Shown: piece by piece, positions 15,742 through 25,282 of the stretch
Numbering within the stretch: the stretch's first letter is position 1
How the letters are laid out: each line of letters starts with the position of its first letter
Assembly (NCBI RefSeq): GCF_013407925.2
Contig: NZ_CP060201.1
Span: forward strand, 6,495,001 to 6,559,000
Length of the DNA stretch: 64,000 nucleotides
Direction: 5' to 3'
Source of the DNA: Pseudomonas protegens
GTDB lineage: Bacteria > Pseudomonadota > Gammaproteobacteria > Pseudomonadales > Pseudomonadaceae
Notes under the pieces: model-generated
What the model saw: only the letters and a program-made list of their open reading frames with translations
What the model was told of the DNA's origin: nothing
Database searches by the model: none
Position numbers and translations under genes: made by a program

Positions 15742-17048
15742 CAGGTCTTTTCCTTAGGGCGCAACCATTGGCGCACGTGGGCAATGTCTCCGGGCAGCAG
15801 AAGCAGGGTGCGGTACCAGGGCACGCCACTGAGCCGGCAGTACAGGCCGAGCATCACCAGGCTCACCGCCAGGTAGGCGATGGACGAGGCCAGGCCGGCG
15901 CCGACGATGCCAAGTGGCGGGATCAGCAGCGCGTTGAGCAGCAGGTTGAGCAGGGCGCCGCCGGCCAGCAGCAGCGACAGGCTGCCGGGGCGCTGCTTGC
16001 CCAGCAGGTCCAGGCGCAGGATGCTCGCGTAGCACAGGCCGAACAGCCCCGGCAGCAGGGCCAGCAGGGCGCCGTAGGCCGGGGCATAGGCGGCGCCGAA
16101 CAGGGTGACGATCAGCCACTGGCCGATCAGCGCCATGCCCAGGCAGGCGCCGAGCATCACCGTGGCGGTCAGGCGCAAAGCCAGGGCGGTGAGCTGCTCG
16201 ATGCCGTGGCCTTGCTGCAGCAGGCGCTTCATCAGCGGCGTGGTCACCGCCTCGGGAATGATCAGCAGCAGTTCGGCGGCGGCGCTGGCCATGGCGTACC
16301 AGCCGAGGGCGGCGGGGTCCAGCAGGGCACCGATAAACAGGTAGTCCGAGCGCAGCATCAACTGTTGCGACAGCACCCCGGGGTGGCTCTGGGCGCTGTA
16401 GCGCAGCAGCTTGCCTTGCTCCCCGGTCTGCCAGCGCAGGCGCAGGTCATGCCAGCGCCGCAGCCATAACACGCCGACCACCACCACCAGCAAGGTGCCG
16501 CCCAGCCAGCTGACCAGGGCCGCCGACAGCGGCTGGTCGCGCCAGATCCACCACAGGCCGACGAACAGCAGCAGCGGCACCAGGGATTCCAGCAGGCGCA
16601 GGGCGTTGAAGGCCTCGACCCGGCCGTCGGCGTTGTGCAGGGTCAGCAGGCCGCTCTTGAGCACGCTCAGCGGCACCGCCAGCAGCAACAGCCAGGCCAG
16701 GTCCCCCAGTTGCAGGCTCAGTTCCCAGTGGCTGCCCAGGGTCTGCATCAGGCACAGTCCGGCCAGGGTCAGCAGGCTGGCCAGCAGGCAGCCGTAGACC
16801 AGCACCTGGGTCAGCAGCAGGCCCATGGGCCGCTGGCGCGCGGCTTCATAACCGACGGCGGTGTTGAGGCCGCCGCTGGTCAGGGCCGCGATCAGGTCCG
16901 GCAGGGTGCTGAGCAGGGCGAACAGGCCGCGATCCGCCGGGCCCAGCAGGCGCGCCAGCAACACGTTGCGCAACAGGCGCAGGCCGATCATTGCCAGCCG
17001 CGTGCCCATGCTCAGGATCAGGTGCCAGAGGTAGCCGCCGCGCTTCAT
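15741..17048 (-). CDS. Polysaccharide flippase (Wzx-like, MOP superfamily)
   Basis: A 435-residue integral membrane protein with about 12-14 predicted transmembrane segments, starting MKRGGYLWHLILSMGTRL and ARLLGPADRGLFALLSTLPD, the typical first helices of Wzx-type flippases. It would move the lipid-linked repeat unit across the inner membrane. It overlaps the preceding polysaccharide deacetylase gene by 4 nt and the next gene by 1 nt. Together with the Wzy-like protein and the Wzz/GumC-like protein this makes a Wzx/Wzy-dependent system. Confidence 0.85.
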   Translation of the reverse strand: MKRGGYLWHLILSMGTRLAMIGLRLLRNVLLARLLGPADRGLFALLSTLPDLIAALTSGGLNTAVGYEAARQRPMGLLLTQVLVYGCLLASLLTLAGLCLMQTLGSHWELSLQLGDLAWLLLLAVPLSVLKSGLLTLHNADGRVEAFNALRLLESLVPLLLFVGLWWIWRDQPLSAALVSWLGGTLLVVVVGVLWLRRWHDLRLRWQTGEQGKLLRYSAQSHPGVLSQQLMLRSDYLFIGALLDPAALGWYAMASAAAELLLIIPEAVTTPLMKRLLQQGHGIEQLTALALRLTATVMLGACLGMALIGQWLIVTLFGAAYAPAYGALLALLPGLFGLCYASILRLDLLGKQRPGSLSLLLAGGALLNLLLNALLIPPLGIVGAGLASSIAYLAVSLVMLGLYCRLSGVPWYRTLLLLPGDIAHVRQWLRPKEKT

Positions 17049-18043
17049 GCCCGGGCCCCTTGCAGCAGGCGCCAGGCCAGCAAGCCCGGGCGGGCGGCGC
17101 TGGCCTGGCTGACATCAATGCGTGGCAGGGCCAGCCACGGATTGCCCTCGGCCTCGATCAGCCCCGGACGAGTGCCCAGGGCGTAGCGATAACCCAGCTC
17201 GGCCACCGCCGCGCGGACCTCGGGATTGTGATCGCCGTTGGGGTAGCAATACACCCCCAGCGGCGCCTGGCAATGCTGCTGCAGGGCGGCGTGGGAGCGT
17301 TGCAGGTCGGCGCGCAGCGCCGGGCCGTCCAGGCGGGTGAGAATCCCGTGGCTGGCGCCATGGGGACCGAAGCGCACCAGCCCCGAACGCTCCAGGCGCT
17401 TGACCTGCGCCCAGTCCAGGCTATGCGGCGGGTGGTCGTCCGGGCAGCTGTCGGCCAGGGCCTGCAGGCTCTGCGGGGCCAGCCCCTTGAGGCGTTGCAG
17501 GTACTCGCCCAGCAGCCGGCTGCGGGCGTGCTCGGGGCCGGCTTGCAAAAGCGCCGCGGGCGGCGTCAGGGCCAGTGCCCGCAACTGCGCCAGCAGCGGT
17601 TGGGACGCGGCGCTGTCGGCCTGCCGCCACAGGGTTTCGCCGATGGACTCCCACCAGAAGCCCTGACGGCTGCCGATGAAGTCGGTGGACAGGAAGATGC
17701 TCGCCGGCATCTCGTAGCGCTCCAGCAACGGGTAGGCGAGCTCGGCATTGTCGCGCCAGCCGTCGTCGAAGGTCAGGGCCAGCCTGGGCCGCGCGCCACC
17801 GGGGTATTCCAGCAGATGCTCCAGGGGCACGCAGTCGAAGTGCCGCCGCAGCCAGCGCAGCAATTGCTCGAAGTGCTGCTGGCCGACGCACAGCGGGGCG
17901 CGATGGGGCAGGCTGGCGGCGCTGCCGTCGGCCAGCACCCGGTGCAGCATCAGCACCACGCCGGCGTCGCTCAGGCGCACCCGGGCCAGGCTGTGCAGGT
18001 AAGCGCTGCCGAGCAGGCGCTTGAGGGATTGCTTGAGGTTCAT
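17045..18043 (-). CDS. Polysaccharide deacetylase family protein
   Basis: A 332-residue NodB-homology protein. The metal-binding motif LALTFDDGWRDNAELAYPL near 95-113, VRFGPHGASHGILTRL (HxxxH-type) near 235, and QAPLGVYCYPNGDHNPEV are present. There is no signal peptide, which suggests action on a lipid-linked oligosaccharide or intracellular sugar. It probably removes N-acetyl (or O-acetyl) groups from the repeat unit. The stop overlaps the flippase start by 4 nt and its start follows the GT2 gene by 1 nt. Confidence 0.82.
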   Translation of the reverse strand: MNLKQSLKRLLGSAYLHSLARVRLSDAGVVLMLHRVLADGSAASLPHRAPLCVGQQHFEQLLRWLRRHFDCVPLEHLLEYPGGARPRLALTFDDGWRDNAELAYPLLERYEMPASIFLSTDFIGSRQGFWWESIGETLWRQADSAASQPLLAQLRALALTPPAALLQAGPEHARSRLLGEYLQRLKGLAPQSLQALADSCPDDHPPHSLDWAQVKRLERSGLVRFGPHGASHGILTRLDGPALRADLQRSHAALQQHCQAPLGVYCYPNGDHNPEVRAAVAELGYRYALGTRPGLIEAEGNPWLALPRIDVSQASAARPGLLAWRLLQGARA

Positions 18044-18044
18044 G

Positions 18045-19181
18045 TCAGCGATTCTGTTGTGGGTTCCACAGGGCGTAGCGCCGCCCGCGGAGAAACTGCC
18101 AGAGGCCCATGCTCATGCCGGCCAGGGTCACCAGCACGAAGCCGGCGAGACGAAACACCTTGGGCAGGCGCCCGCGCCGGTCCAGCAGGCCCAGCAGCCC
18201 GGCGCCGTAACCCAGCAACTGGGCCAGCAGGCACAGGCTGTAGAAGACCCCGGCGTTCCACAGCCACAGGTTGCTCAGCAGCAAGGGCAGCAACAGCACC
18301 GGGGCCAGGCGGCGGATCAGCTTGTGGCTGATCAGGGCGATGGCGTAGGCGCCGTGGCGCAGCGGGTTCATCAGCTCGCGGCGCTGGGCCAGGCTCTGCA
18401 GGCCGCCGACCGTGACCCGCAGGCGCCGGCGATACTGCTTGTCGGCGTCGTCCACGCCCTGGTCCAGGACCTGGGCCTCTTCGACATAGACGATGCGCTT
18501 GCCCGCCACCGGGGCGCAGGTGCTGATGAAGAAGTCGTCGTTGACCTCGGCGGGAATGCGCTGGAACAGCTCGCGGCGCAGGGCCAGCAGCGCGCCGTCG
18601 GCGGACACCATGCAGCCGGTGCGGTTCTCGGCCTGGCGCAACCAGGCTTCGTAATGCCGGTACAGGCTGTCGCCCAGGCTCAGGTTGTGCCCCGGGTTGG
18701 GGATGATCATGTGCCCGCCGCAGGCGCCCACTTGCGGGTCGGCCAGGGGCGCCAGCAGCTTGCCCAGGGTGTCGCCGGACCATTGGTTGTCGGCGTCGGT
18801 GAACACCAGGATGTCGTTGCGCGCTAGCTCCACCGCGGTGTTCAGGGCCCCGGCCTTGCCCACCCGGGGCAGGTCCAGGACCACGATCCGCGAGTCGCGC
18901 ACGGCCAGGGCGGTGGCCACGGTGTCGTCGCTGGAGCCGTCGCTGGCGAGGATGATCTGCAGGTCCGTGGCCGGGTAATCCTGTTGCAGCAGGGTGCGCA
19001 GCTTGTGTTCGATGTGCGGGCCTTCGTTGTGGGCGGCGATGATCACGCTGACCGACAGCGGCTCACCCGCCTGCAGCGGGCGCGGACGCACGAACAGGCT
19101 GAGCAGGGCCAGCAGCAGCGGGTAACCGATCCAGGCATAGAAGGGCAGGAGCAGGCACAGCCAGAAAAGGGTCTTAGCCAC
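18045..19181 (-). CDS. Membrane-bound glycosyltransferase family 2 (processive synthase-like)
   Basis: A 378-residue GT2 with an N-terminal transmembrane segment, GT-A motifs SVIIAAHNEGPHIEHK, ASDGSSDD and LVFTDADNQWSGD, the acceptor-loop VNDDFFISTCAPV and KQYRRRLRVTVGG (QxxRW-like position), and three hydrophobic segments at the C-terminus (around 280-365). It is shorter than cellulose or hyaluronan synthases. In a Wzx/Wzy-type locus it probably adds one residue to the repeat unit. It overlaps the next GT2 gene by 8 nt. Confidence 0.83.
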   Translation of the reverse strand: MAKTLFWLCLLLPFYAWIGYPLLLALLSLFVRPRPLQAGEPLSVSVIIAAHNEGPHIEHKLRTLLQQDYPATDLQIILASDGSSDDTVATALAVRDSRIVVLDLPRVGKAGALNTAVELARNDILVFTDADNQWSGDTLGKLLAPLADPQVGACGGHMIIPNPGHNLSLGDSLYRHYEAWLRQAENRTGCMVSADGALLALRRELFQRIPAEVNDDFFISTCAPVAGKRIVYVEEAQVLDQGVDDADKQYRRRLRVTVGGLQSLAQRRELMNPLRHGAYAIALISHKLIRRLAPVLLLPLLLSNLWLWNAGVFYSLCLLAQLLGYGAGLLGLLDRRGRLPKVFRLAGFVLVTLAGMSMGLWQFLRGRRYALWNPQQNR

Positions 19182-20139
19182 GGTCAGGTCTCACGGCAGT
19201 ACGGTTGAACAGACCCTGCACCAGGACCACGGCACCCAGGTGCAGGCGCACCCCGTGCAGCAGCCAGAGTTGCAGGACGAACAGCGGATCGCGTTGGCGC
19301 CAGCCCTGACGCAGGGCCAGCAGCAGCGGCGCCAGGGCGCCCAGCAACAGACACAGGGCGGCCGCCCCCGGCCGGCCCGCGACCAGGGCCAGCAGCGCCG
19401 CCGCGCTGAGCAGGGCGCAGGCCAGGCACAGCAAGGGGAAGCGCAACAGGCGCACATTCAGTCCCGCTGCCTTGAGCAACTGCCCGTGGCTGCCCTGGCG
19501 CCAGCGTTCCTTGCCGGCCCATTCGCCCCAGCTGCCTTCAAAGCCCCAGTGCAGCACCTGGGGCTCGGGCAGGCTGATCTGACGGGCGCCGGCGGCGTGC
19601 AGGCGCAGGCCGAAATCCTTGTCTTCGCCGGTGCGCAAGCGCTCGTCGAAACCGCCGACCCGCTCGAACCAGGCCCGCTGCAGGCACAGGTTGGCGCTGG
19701 GCAACCATTGCCGTTGCCGGGCCTGACGGCCGCCGGCCAGGCTGCGTCGTTGCCAGGCCCGGGCGAACCAGGGCGCGCAGCGCGGCGCGGCGCAATCCAG
19801 GGCAAAGACCTCGGCCCGCTGCTCGGCCAGGACCTGCTGCCAGAGTTGCAGCCAGTTGCCGGGCACCTCGATGTCGGCGTCGACGAACGCCAGGCAATCG
19901 CCGGTGGCCACCGCGGCGCCGCGATTGCGCAGGGCGCCGATGCCGATCCCCGGGCACAGCAGCACCCGCGCCCCCAGCTCGCGGGCGCGTTGCGGCCCCT
20001 GGTCGGTGGAGCCGTTGTCGACCACGATCAACTCGTAGTCGATGGCCGCGACCCGGGCCGCGAGGATCACGCTGTCCAGGGTGCGGGTGATGTGACGGGC
20101 CTCGTTGTACATGGGCACGATCACGCTGATCCTTTGCAT
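19174..20139 (-). CDS. Glycosyltransferase family 2
   Basis: A 321-residue GT2. The ATG at 20139 is chosen because GGGAGGCAAAG stands right before it; an upstream ATG at 20166 is possible. GT-A motifs are RISVIVPMYNEARHI, LIVVDNGSTDQGP and LAFVDADIEVP (DxD). Two C-terminal hydrophobic segments (about 235-300) anchor it to the inner membrane. The middle, FDERLRTGEDKDFGLRLHAAG, carries the ED catalytic region. It lies 27 bp after the O-antigen ligase-like gene and transfers one sugar of the repeat unit, identity unknown. Confidence 0.85.
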   Translation of the reverse strand: MQRISVIVPMYNEARHITRTLDSVILAARVAAIDYELIVVDNGSTDQGPQRARELGARVLLCPGIGIGALRNRGAAVATGDCLAFVDADIEVPGNWLQLWQQVLAEQRAEVFALDCAAPRCAPWFARAWQRRSLAGGRQARQRQWLPSANLCLQRAWFERVGGFDERLRTGEDKDFGLRLHAAGARQISLPEPQVLHWGFEGSWGEWAGKERWRQGSHGQLLKAAGLNVRLLRFPLLCLACALLSAAALLALVAGRPGAAALCLLLGALAPLLLALRQGWRQRDPLFVLQLWLLHGVRLHLGAVVLVQGLFNRTAVRPDRG

Positions 20140-20166
20140 CTTTGCCTCCCTTGGCCAGGTTTGCAT

Positions 20167-21528
20167 TTATGAGGTGGGCAGCGGATCTGCTTCGGCTTCG
20201 AGCCGCAGCACGCTGGACAGGGCCAGGAAGATCCACAGGTACTTGTGGTTGGGCGCGCTGAGAAACAGCAGGAACACCGCCAGCGCCAGCAGGCTCAGGC
20301 CCAGGTGGGTGGCGATGTCGGCCTGCTCGCGCTGGCCTCGGGCGAGAAAGCCCTGGCGCGCCCGCTCGAAGTTGCGCAGACCCATGAGCATCAGCGCCAC
20401 GAAACTCAAGCCGCCGGGAATCCCCAGCTCGCTGAACAGCTCCAGGTAGGTGTTGTGGGCCCGACGGAACAGGTCCGGCTCGTTCATGTTTTCCGAGAAG
20501 CTGCTGGCGAAACCGGTCTGCGCGTAGTGGATCGGGAAAGTGCCCAGGCCCGAGCCCAGCAACGGGTTGTCGCGGATCATCTGGCCGCCCACCACCAGGT
20601 AGGAGGTGCGCCGGCCCAGGGAGGTGTCCGCCGAATGGGCGCCGGACTTGAGCAGGCTCAGGGACTGGATGCGCGCCACATAGTCCGCCGGCAGCACGGC
20701 GATCCCCAGGGGCACGACGATCGCCACGGCGAACATGGCGAACCCCAGGTGCTTGGGCCGCAGGCCCTTGAGCCGCTCGCGGTAGTGCCAGGCGCCGATG
20801 ACGAGGGTGAACAGCACCACCAACAGGCCCGAGCGCGAGTCGGTCTTGGTCATCCCGGCCATCAGGGTCAGGCTGATGCCGACCCAGAACAGCCGCACCG
20901 GCCAATGGGGCGAGCGCAGCGCCAGGAGAATCGCCGGCGGCACCGCCATGGCGATCAGCAGGGCGAAGTAGTTGGCGTCCTGCAGCAGGCCGATGGCCCG
21001 ACCGCCGACCTGGTACTTGGCGGAGATCAGTGCGATCACACAGGTGATGGCCACGCTGACCGCCAGCAGGCGGCAGAGCATCAGCAGGTGGGTTTCCCGG
21101 GCGATCAGCAAGGTGACGAAAAACAGCACCAGGCCCACCGCCAGTTCCCGCAGGCTGTCCAGGGACACCAGCAGGTTCTCGCTGTACAGCAGGCTCAGCA
21201 GCAGGCACAGCAGGAACGGCCCCAGGGCCCGCCACAGATTGCTGCGCAGGCGGGTGTCGGGGATCTGCCGCAACAGCAGCTTGAACAGCATGATCAGGAT
21301 CAGCGAGGCCCCCAGCAGCTTGGCCCCGGAGAACGCGCTGTCCTTGAACAGGCCCTCGAAGGGCACCAGGGCACAGATCCCCAGCAGGCCCCAACCCGGG
21401 CGGCGATAGAGCACCGCCAGGCCCACCAGTCCGAGCACCACCAGCGGCGCCAGAAACGGCCAGGGGCTGGCGAGCAGCAGCAGGCTGGCAAGGCCCAAGA
21501 GGAGGCCGAGAAACGGGGCGGCGATCAT
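20167..21528 (-). CDS. O-antigen ligase/polymerase family membrane protein (Wzy-like)
   Basis: A 453-residue protein with about 11-12 transmembrane segments. A large periplasmic loop holds the Wzy_C signature: GGQMIRDNPLLGSGLGTF, then DLFRRAHNTYLELFSELG with the conserved His. Arg residues earlier (SDSRSG) also fit. In a locus with a flippase and a Wzz-type copolymerase, it most likely polymerises repeat units in the periplasm rather than ligating O-antigen to lipid A. It overlaps the GT4 stop by 4 nt. Confidence 0.85.
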   Translation of the reverse strand: MIAAPFLGLLLGLASLLLLASPWPFLAPLVVLGLVGLAVLYRRPGWGLLGICALVPFEGLFKDSAFSGAKLLGASLILIMLFKLLLRQIPDTRLRSNLWRALGPFLLCLLLSLLYSENLLVSLDSLRELAVGLVLFFVTLLIARETHLLMLCRLLAVSVAITCVIALISAKYQVGGRAIGLLQDANYFALLIAMAVPPAILLALRSPHWPVRLFWVGISLTLMAGMTKTDSRSGLLVVLFTLVIGAWHYRERLKGLRPKHLGFAMFAVAIVVPLGIAVLPADYVARIQSLSLLKSGAHSADTSLGRRTSYLVVGGQMIRDNPLLGSGLGTFPIHYAQTGFASSFSENMNEPDLFRRAHNTYLELFSELGIPGGLSFVALMLMGLRNFERARQGFLARGQREQADIATHLGLSLLALAVFLLFLSAPNHKYLWIFLALSSVLRLEAEADPLPTS

Positions 21529-22640
21529 ACCGGGGTGCTCTCCCTGGCCAGGCGATACAGCTCATCCCAACTGCGGGCCAGGGTCGGCAAGTGATAGTGC
21601 TTGCGCTGGGTGACGCGGGCGGCCTCGGCCAACTCTGCGGCCAGGGCGGGGTCATCCAGCAGGCGGCCGATGCAGCGCGCCAGATCGGCGCTGTCCAGGG
21701 GCTTGGCCAGCAAGCCGTTCTGCCGGTGTTGCAGGACATCAGGAATCCCACCCACGGCAAAGGCCACCACCGGGGTGCCGGCCTGCATGGCTTCCAGCAG
21801 GATCATCGGCGTGCCTTCGGTGCGCGAGCTGAGCACCAGCACATTCAGGCGCTTTAGCCAGGGCTGCATGTCGTTCTGGTAGCCCGGCAGCAGGATGCGC
21901 GCGGTCAGTCCGGCCTCGTCGATACGCTGGCGCAGCGCCAGGTTCTGTTCACCGTCGCCCAGCAGCACGGCCTTGAGGGTGGGGCGCTGGCGGCACAGCC
22001 CGATCAGCGCGTCGAGAAACAGGTCCGGGCCTTTTTCCGCACTCAGGCGGCCGACAAAACCCACCAGCGGCGCCGCCTCGTCGCGGCGGATCCGTGTTTC
22101 CGGCAAGGGCGGTCCTTCCTTGCTCGCCGGCGGCAGCCGTTGCGGCTCCGGCAGGCCGTTGGCGATCACCCGCAGCTTGTTCGCCGGCACTCCGGCCTGC
22201 AGGTGCAGTTGGGCAATGCTCTGGGCCACGCAGGCCACCCGGCGCACCCGGGAACTGCGGCACAGGCGCAGGCTGATCCAGGTGTAGAGCTTCTGTTTCA
22301 GGCTGCGCGGGGTGAAGCCGTGCTGGGTCAGCACCAGGGGCAGGCCCAGGCGCCGGGCGCAGATCCAGGCAAACACCTGGGCCTTGAAGTTGTGGGCGTT
22401 GAGCAGCCCCGGCTGCTGCCGCAGATTGCTCAGCAGCTGCTTGAGGCCGTGGCAGTTGTGGCTGGCGACCCCGGCTTGGGCAAAACGCCGCAACAAGTTC
22501 TCGGGCGCGTCGATGAACACCACCCGATGCTGCCCCGGGGTCACCCGGCAGTGATCCAGCAGCATGCGTTCGGCACCGTAGAAACCGCCGCTGTGGATCA
22601 GGTGCACAACCGGTTGCGCCGCCATGCTCAGGTCGCTCAT
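21525..22640 (-). CDS. Glycosyltransferase family 4
   Basis: A GT-B fold transferase of 371 residues with the start ATG at 22640 overlapping the Wzz-like stop (ATGA). HLIHSGGFYGAERMLLDHC is the N-terminal glycine-rich loop; the donor-binding half has PLVGFVGRLSAEKGPDLFL, ARILLPGYQNDMQPW, LSSRTEGTPMILLEAMQAG (EX7E motif) and PVVAFAVGGIPDVL. It is cytosolic or membrane-associated and would use a nucleotide sugar. The specific sugar is unknown. Confidence 0.87.
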   Translation of the reverse strand: MSDLSMAAQPVVHLIHSGGFYGAERMLLDHCRVTPGQHRVVFIDAPENLLRRFAQAGVASHNCHGLKQLLSNLRQQPGLLNAHNFKAQVFAWICARRLGLPLVLTQHGFTPRSLKQKLYTWISLRLCRSSRVRRVACVAQSIAQLHLQAGVPANKLRVIANGLPEPQRLPPASKEGPPLPETRIRRDEAAPLVGFVGRLSAEKGPDLFLDALIGLCRQRPTLKAVLLGDGEQNLALRQRIDEAGLTARILLPGYQNDMQPWLKRLNVLVLSSRTEGTPMILLEAMQAGTPVVAFAVGGIPDVLQHRQNGLLAKPLDSADLARCIGRLLDDPALAAELAEAARVTQRKHYHLPTLARSWDELYRLARESTPV

Positions 22641-24232
22641 TGCTTGGCCCAATGCCAGGCCCAGCGCCAGGTCCAGCGCGGGAAGGGGTTGACCGGCTGT
22701 TCCGACGGCGCGTTGAGCACCATCAGCACCGGCAGGCCGAGGTGATCGCTGACCTGGGCCGGATGCTTGAAGCGGTGATCGAAAAACTCGTAGACGTACC
22801 CCAGGGCAATCGCCAGCAGCAGGCCGGTGAGCAGGCCCAGGGGAATGATCAGCATGGGTTTGGGGAACGCCGCCTCGCTGGGTTCGTAAGGCTGGCTGAG
22901 CACCCGGGCGTTGGACAATTCGCCGTTGATCAGGCGTTCGCCACGGCTTTCTTCATAGCGCTGGGTGTAGGTGAAGAAGGCCTTGTGCAAGGCATCGATC
23001 TCGGTGTCCAGCTGGCGCAGCTTGCTCAGCACCTCTTGCAGGTCGCGCACCCGGGCCTTGTAGTCGTTGATCCGCGCGGTCTTCTGGGCGATCACCGACT
23101 GGGTGATCTGCAGGTCGCTGCTGCGCTCGCGCACGCGGTTTTCCACCACCTTGAGGAACTGCGCCCGGGCCCGCACGATCTGCTCGCGCTGCTGCTGCAT
23201 CGGCACGCTGTCGGCGCGGTAGGTGTCGGCGGTGGTGCCGTACTGGCTGACCAGGTTGCTCAGTTGCTCGCCGAGTTGCTTGATCTCGCGGTCTTCGTAA
23301 GCCACGTTGTCCACGGTGTTGGCGAAGGCGAAGGGGAAGGTGTAGTCGGTGATCCCGGCCTTGCGCGCGGCGGCCAGGTTCTTCTGCAGGTAGTCCAGGC
23401 GGCGCTGGTTCTCCAGGGCCTGGTCGCGGTAGCCGTTGAGCGATTGCTCCTCGGTGTTGATGGCGTTCAGGCGGAAGGTGATCTCTTCCTTGGGATCGGA
23501 GGCGTGGGCCGCTTCCAGCAAGGCCTGGCGCTTGCCTTCCAGGTCATCCAGGCGCGACTGGTACTGGGCCTTCTTCTGTTCATAGAAGGCTTCGGGCAGT
23601 TCGTTGGATTGCAGGTCCTGGCGGTTTTTCAGGTAGTTGGCCAGCAGGCGTTCGACAAAGCGCGTGCCCTCGGCGGCATTGGGGCTGGCGTAGACGATGG
23701 AGATCACGTTGGAGCCGGGCAGGGTGCCGATCTTCAGGTCCTTGACCGCCTGCTCGGTGAAGGCATCCAGGCTGGTGTCGCGCACCGGGTCCACGGCCAG
23801 GCCGAAGAAGCCGCGCAGCGGGTTGATCACCTGGTTGCGCAGCGGGTCGATCAGGCCATTGCGGATCGGCTTGACGATCAGCCTGGTCAACAGGCCCTCG
23901 TTGCCGCCGAACTGGCCTTCACGGCGCAGCTGGTCGATGGTGTCGCGGATCAGCGTGGGCGAACGCAGGATATTGCTTTCGGTTTCCATGTCCGCCAGCG
24001 ACGGCGGGATGAACTTGTCGCTGTCCGGGGTGAGCACGGTGTTGGCGTCGGTCTGCGACAGTTTCTTGGACTGCACAATGACTTCGGCGGTGATCTCGAA
24101 GCTCTGCTTGAGCACCAGCGGCAGCAGCAGCGCAATCAGGGCGAAGCCCAGGAACACCCGCTTGATCAGGCGTCGATTGACAAAGAACACGAGCAGGAAC
24201 TCGTGCAGGTAGTTTTCGATCTTGGTCATCAA
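22637..24232 (-). CDS. Polysaccharide copolymerase, Wzz/GumC-type
   Basis: A 531-residue inner-membrane protein with a Wzz domain at the N-terminus (transmembrane about 25-42), a long periplasmic region with coiled-coil segments (about 200-420; for example QLGEQLSNLVSQYGTTAD), and a second transmembrane helix about 475-495 (MLIIPLGLLTGLLLAIALG) preceded by the Pro-rich PYEPSEAAFPKP motif. The cytoplasmic tail is short and has no kinase domain; the separate gene at 25283 may supply it. It controls chain length and export in Wzx/Wzy systems. Stop overlaps the GT4 start; the outer-membrane lipoprotein gene lies 8 bp upstream. Confidence 0.86.
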   Translation of the reverse strand: MMTKIENYLHEFLLVFFVNRRLIKRVFLGFALIALLLPLVLKQSFEITAEVIVQSKKLSQTDANTVLTPDSDKFIPPSLADMETESNILRSPTLIRDTIDQLRREGQFGGNEGLLTRLIVKPIRNGLIDPLRNQVINPLRGFFGLAVDPVRDTSLDAFTEQAVKDLKIGTLPGSNVISIVYASPNAAEGTRFVERLLANYLKNRQDLQSNELPEAFYEQKKAQYQSRLDDLEGKRQALLEAAHASDPKEEITFRLNAINTEEQSLNGYRDQALENQRRLDYLQKNLAAARKAGITDYTFPFAFANTVDNVAYEDREIKQLGEQLSNLVSQYGTTADTYRADSVPMQQQREQIVRARAQFLKVVENRVRERSSDLQITQSVIAQKTARINDYKARVRDLQEVLSKLRQLDTEIDALHKAFFTYTQRYEESRGERLINGELSNARVLSQPYEPSEAAFPKPMLIIPLGLLTGLLLAIALGYVYEFFDHRFKHPAQVSDHLGLPVLMVLNAPSEQPVNPFPRWTWRWAWHWAKQ

Positions 24233-24240
24233 GAGGGAAC

Positions 24241-25260
24241 TCAGTTGTTGTTCGTTTCTTTGTTGTCGACGCGGTAGCCGAAGCTGAACCCGACACCCTG
24301 GAACATGATCACGTCCGCCAGCTGCTTGCTCAGGGCCCCGGCCTTGGCCAGGCGGGTCTTGGGCACGTAGAGCATGTCGTCCGGTTGCAGGTAGGCGAAC
24401 TGCAGGGCCTTGCCGTCCAGCGCCGCATCGGCGTCATAGACCCGGGCTTCGACCTGATTGCCCTTGCGCCGCATGATCACCACCGAGTCCAGGCGCGCGG
24501 TGGGGCCGGCGCCCTTGGCCAGGGTCAGGGCTTCGAGCACCGAGATCGGCCGGCGGATCGGGTAGGCCCCGGGCTGGCCTACTTCGCCCATCACGAACAC
24601 TTCGTTGGCGGCGGTGGTCTTGAGCAGCACGTCGACGCTGACCTGGCCCACTTCCTTGGCGTAGCGCTGGTTGACCAGGGTTTGCAGCTCGTTGAGGCTC
24701 TTGCCCTGCAACGACAGGCTGCCCAGCAGCGGGAAGCTGGCGCGGCCATCGGAACCCACCACGATCTCGCGGCTCAGGCCCGTGGCCGGGTTGGTCAGGC
24801 TGGTGCGCAGGTTGTCCAGCTGGGCCATGGCGTGGGAGATCGAGAAGGTGATCTGCGGTTTCTTCAGCACCTTGGCGTACTGGGCTTCCAGAGTCTGGCG
24901 CGCCTGCTCGGCGGACAGTCCGGCGACCTGGACGTTGCCCACGTAGGGCATGTCGATGCTGCCGTCGGGCAGCACCAGCTTGCTGCCGCCCAGCTCGGGG
25001 GCGGTGAGAAAGCTGACGTCCACCTGATCGCCCGGTTGCACGAGGTAGCGCTGCTGGCTGGTGGTGCCGATATGGAAGATCACGTCCAGCACGTCCTGGG
25101 GTCGCAGCACCTGTTCGATGGGCATGACCTCGGTGAGCTGGGCCTGGTCGGCCGGGGCGCTGAGGATCTGCACCGGCATCTGCTGCGGCTCGCGGTTGAC
25201 GCAACCGCCCAGGGCGGCCAGCAACGACAGGCCCAGCAGGGAGAGTCTTGGCTTGTTCAT
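24241..25260 (-). CDS. Outer-membrane polysaccharide export lipoprotein, Wza-type
   Basis: A 339-residue lipoprotein with signal MNKPRLSLLGLSLLAALGG and Cys in LGGCVNRE. The Poly_export domain begins at QRYLVQPGDQVDVSFLTAPE and is followed by SLBB-like repeats (GSIDMPYVGNVQVAGLSAEQA; GRASFPLLGSLSLQGKSL; VMGEVGQPGAYPIRRPISV). It would form the outer-membrane export channel. The start ATG 25260 is chosen for the lipobox position; a longer frame to 25296 exists. It is 22 bp downstream of the kinase-like gene. Confidence 0.87.
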   Translation of the reverse strand: MNKPRLSLLGLSLLAALGGCVNREPQQMPVQILSAPADQAQLTEVMPIEQVLRPQDVLDVIFHIGTTSQQRYLVQPGDQVDVSFLTAPELGGSKLVLPDGSIDMPYVGNVQVAGLSAEQARQTLEAQYAKVLKKPQITFSISHAMAQLDNLRTSLTNPATGLSREIVVGSDGRASFPLLGSLSLQGKSLNELQTLVNQRYAKEVGQVSVDVLLKTTAANEVFVMGEVGQPGAYPIRRPISVLEALTLAKGAGPTARLDSVVIMRRKGNQVEARVYDADAALDGKALQFAYLQPDDMLYVPKTRLAKAGALSKQLADVIMFQGVGFSFGYRVDNKETNNN

Positions 25261-25282
25261 GGTTACACGGTCCTTGTGCCGG

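Noticed and set aside
19538..21760. A 740-codon minus-strand frame over the glycosyltransferase genes
   Set aside because: It is a shifted frame of real genes on the same strand and shows no domain; the GT2, polymerase and GT4 frames explain the region.
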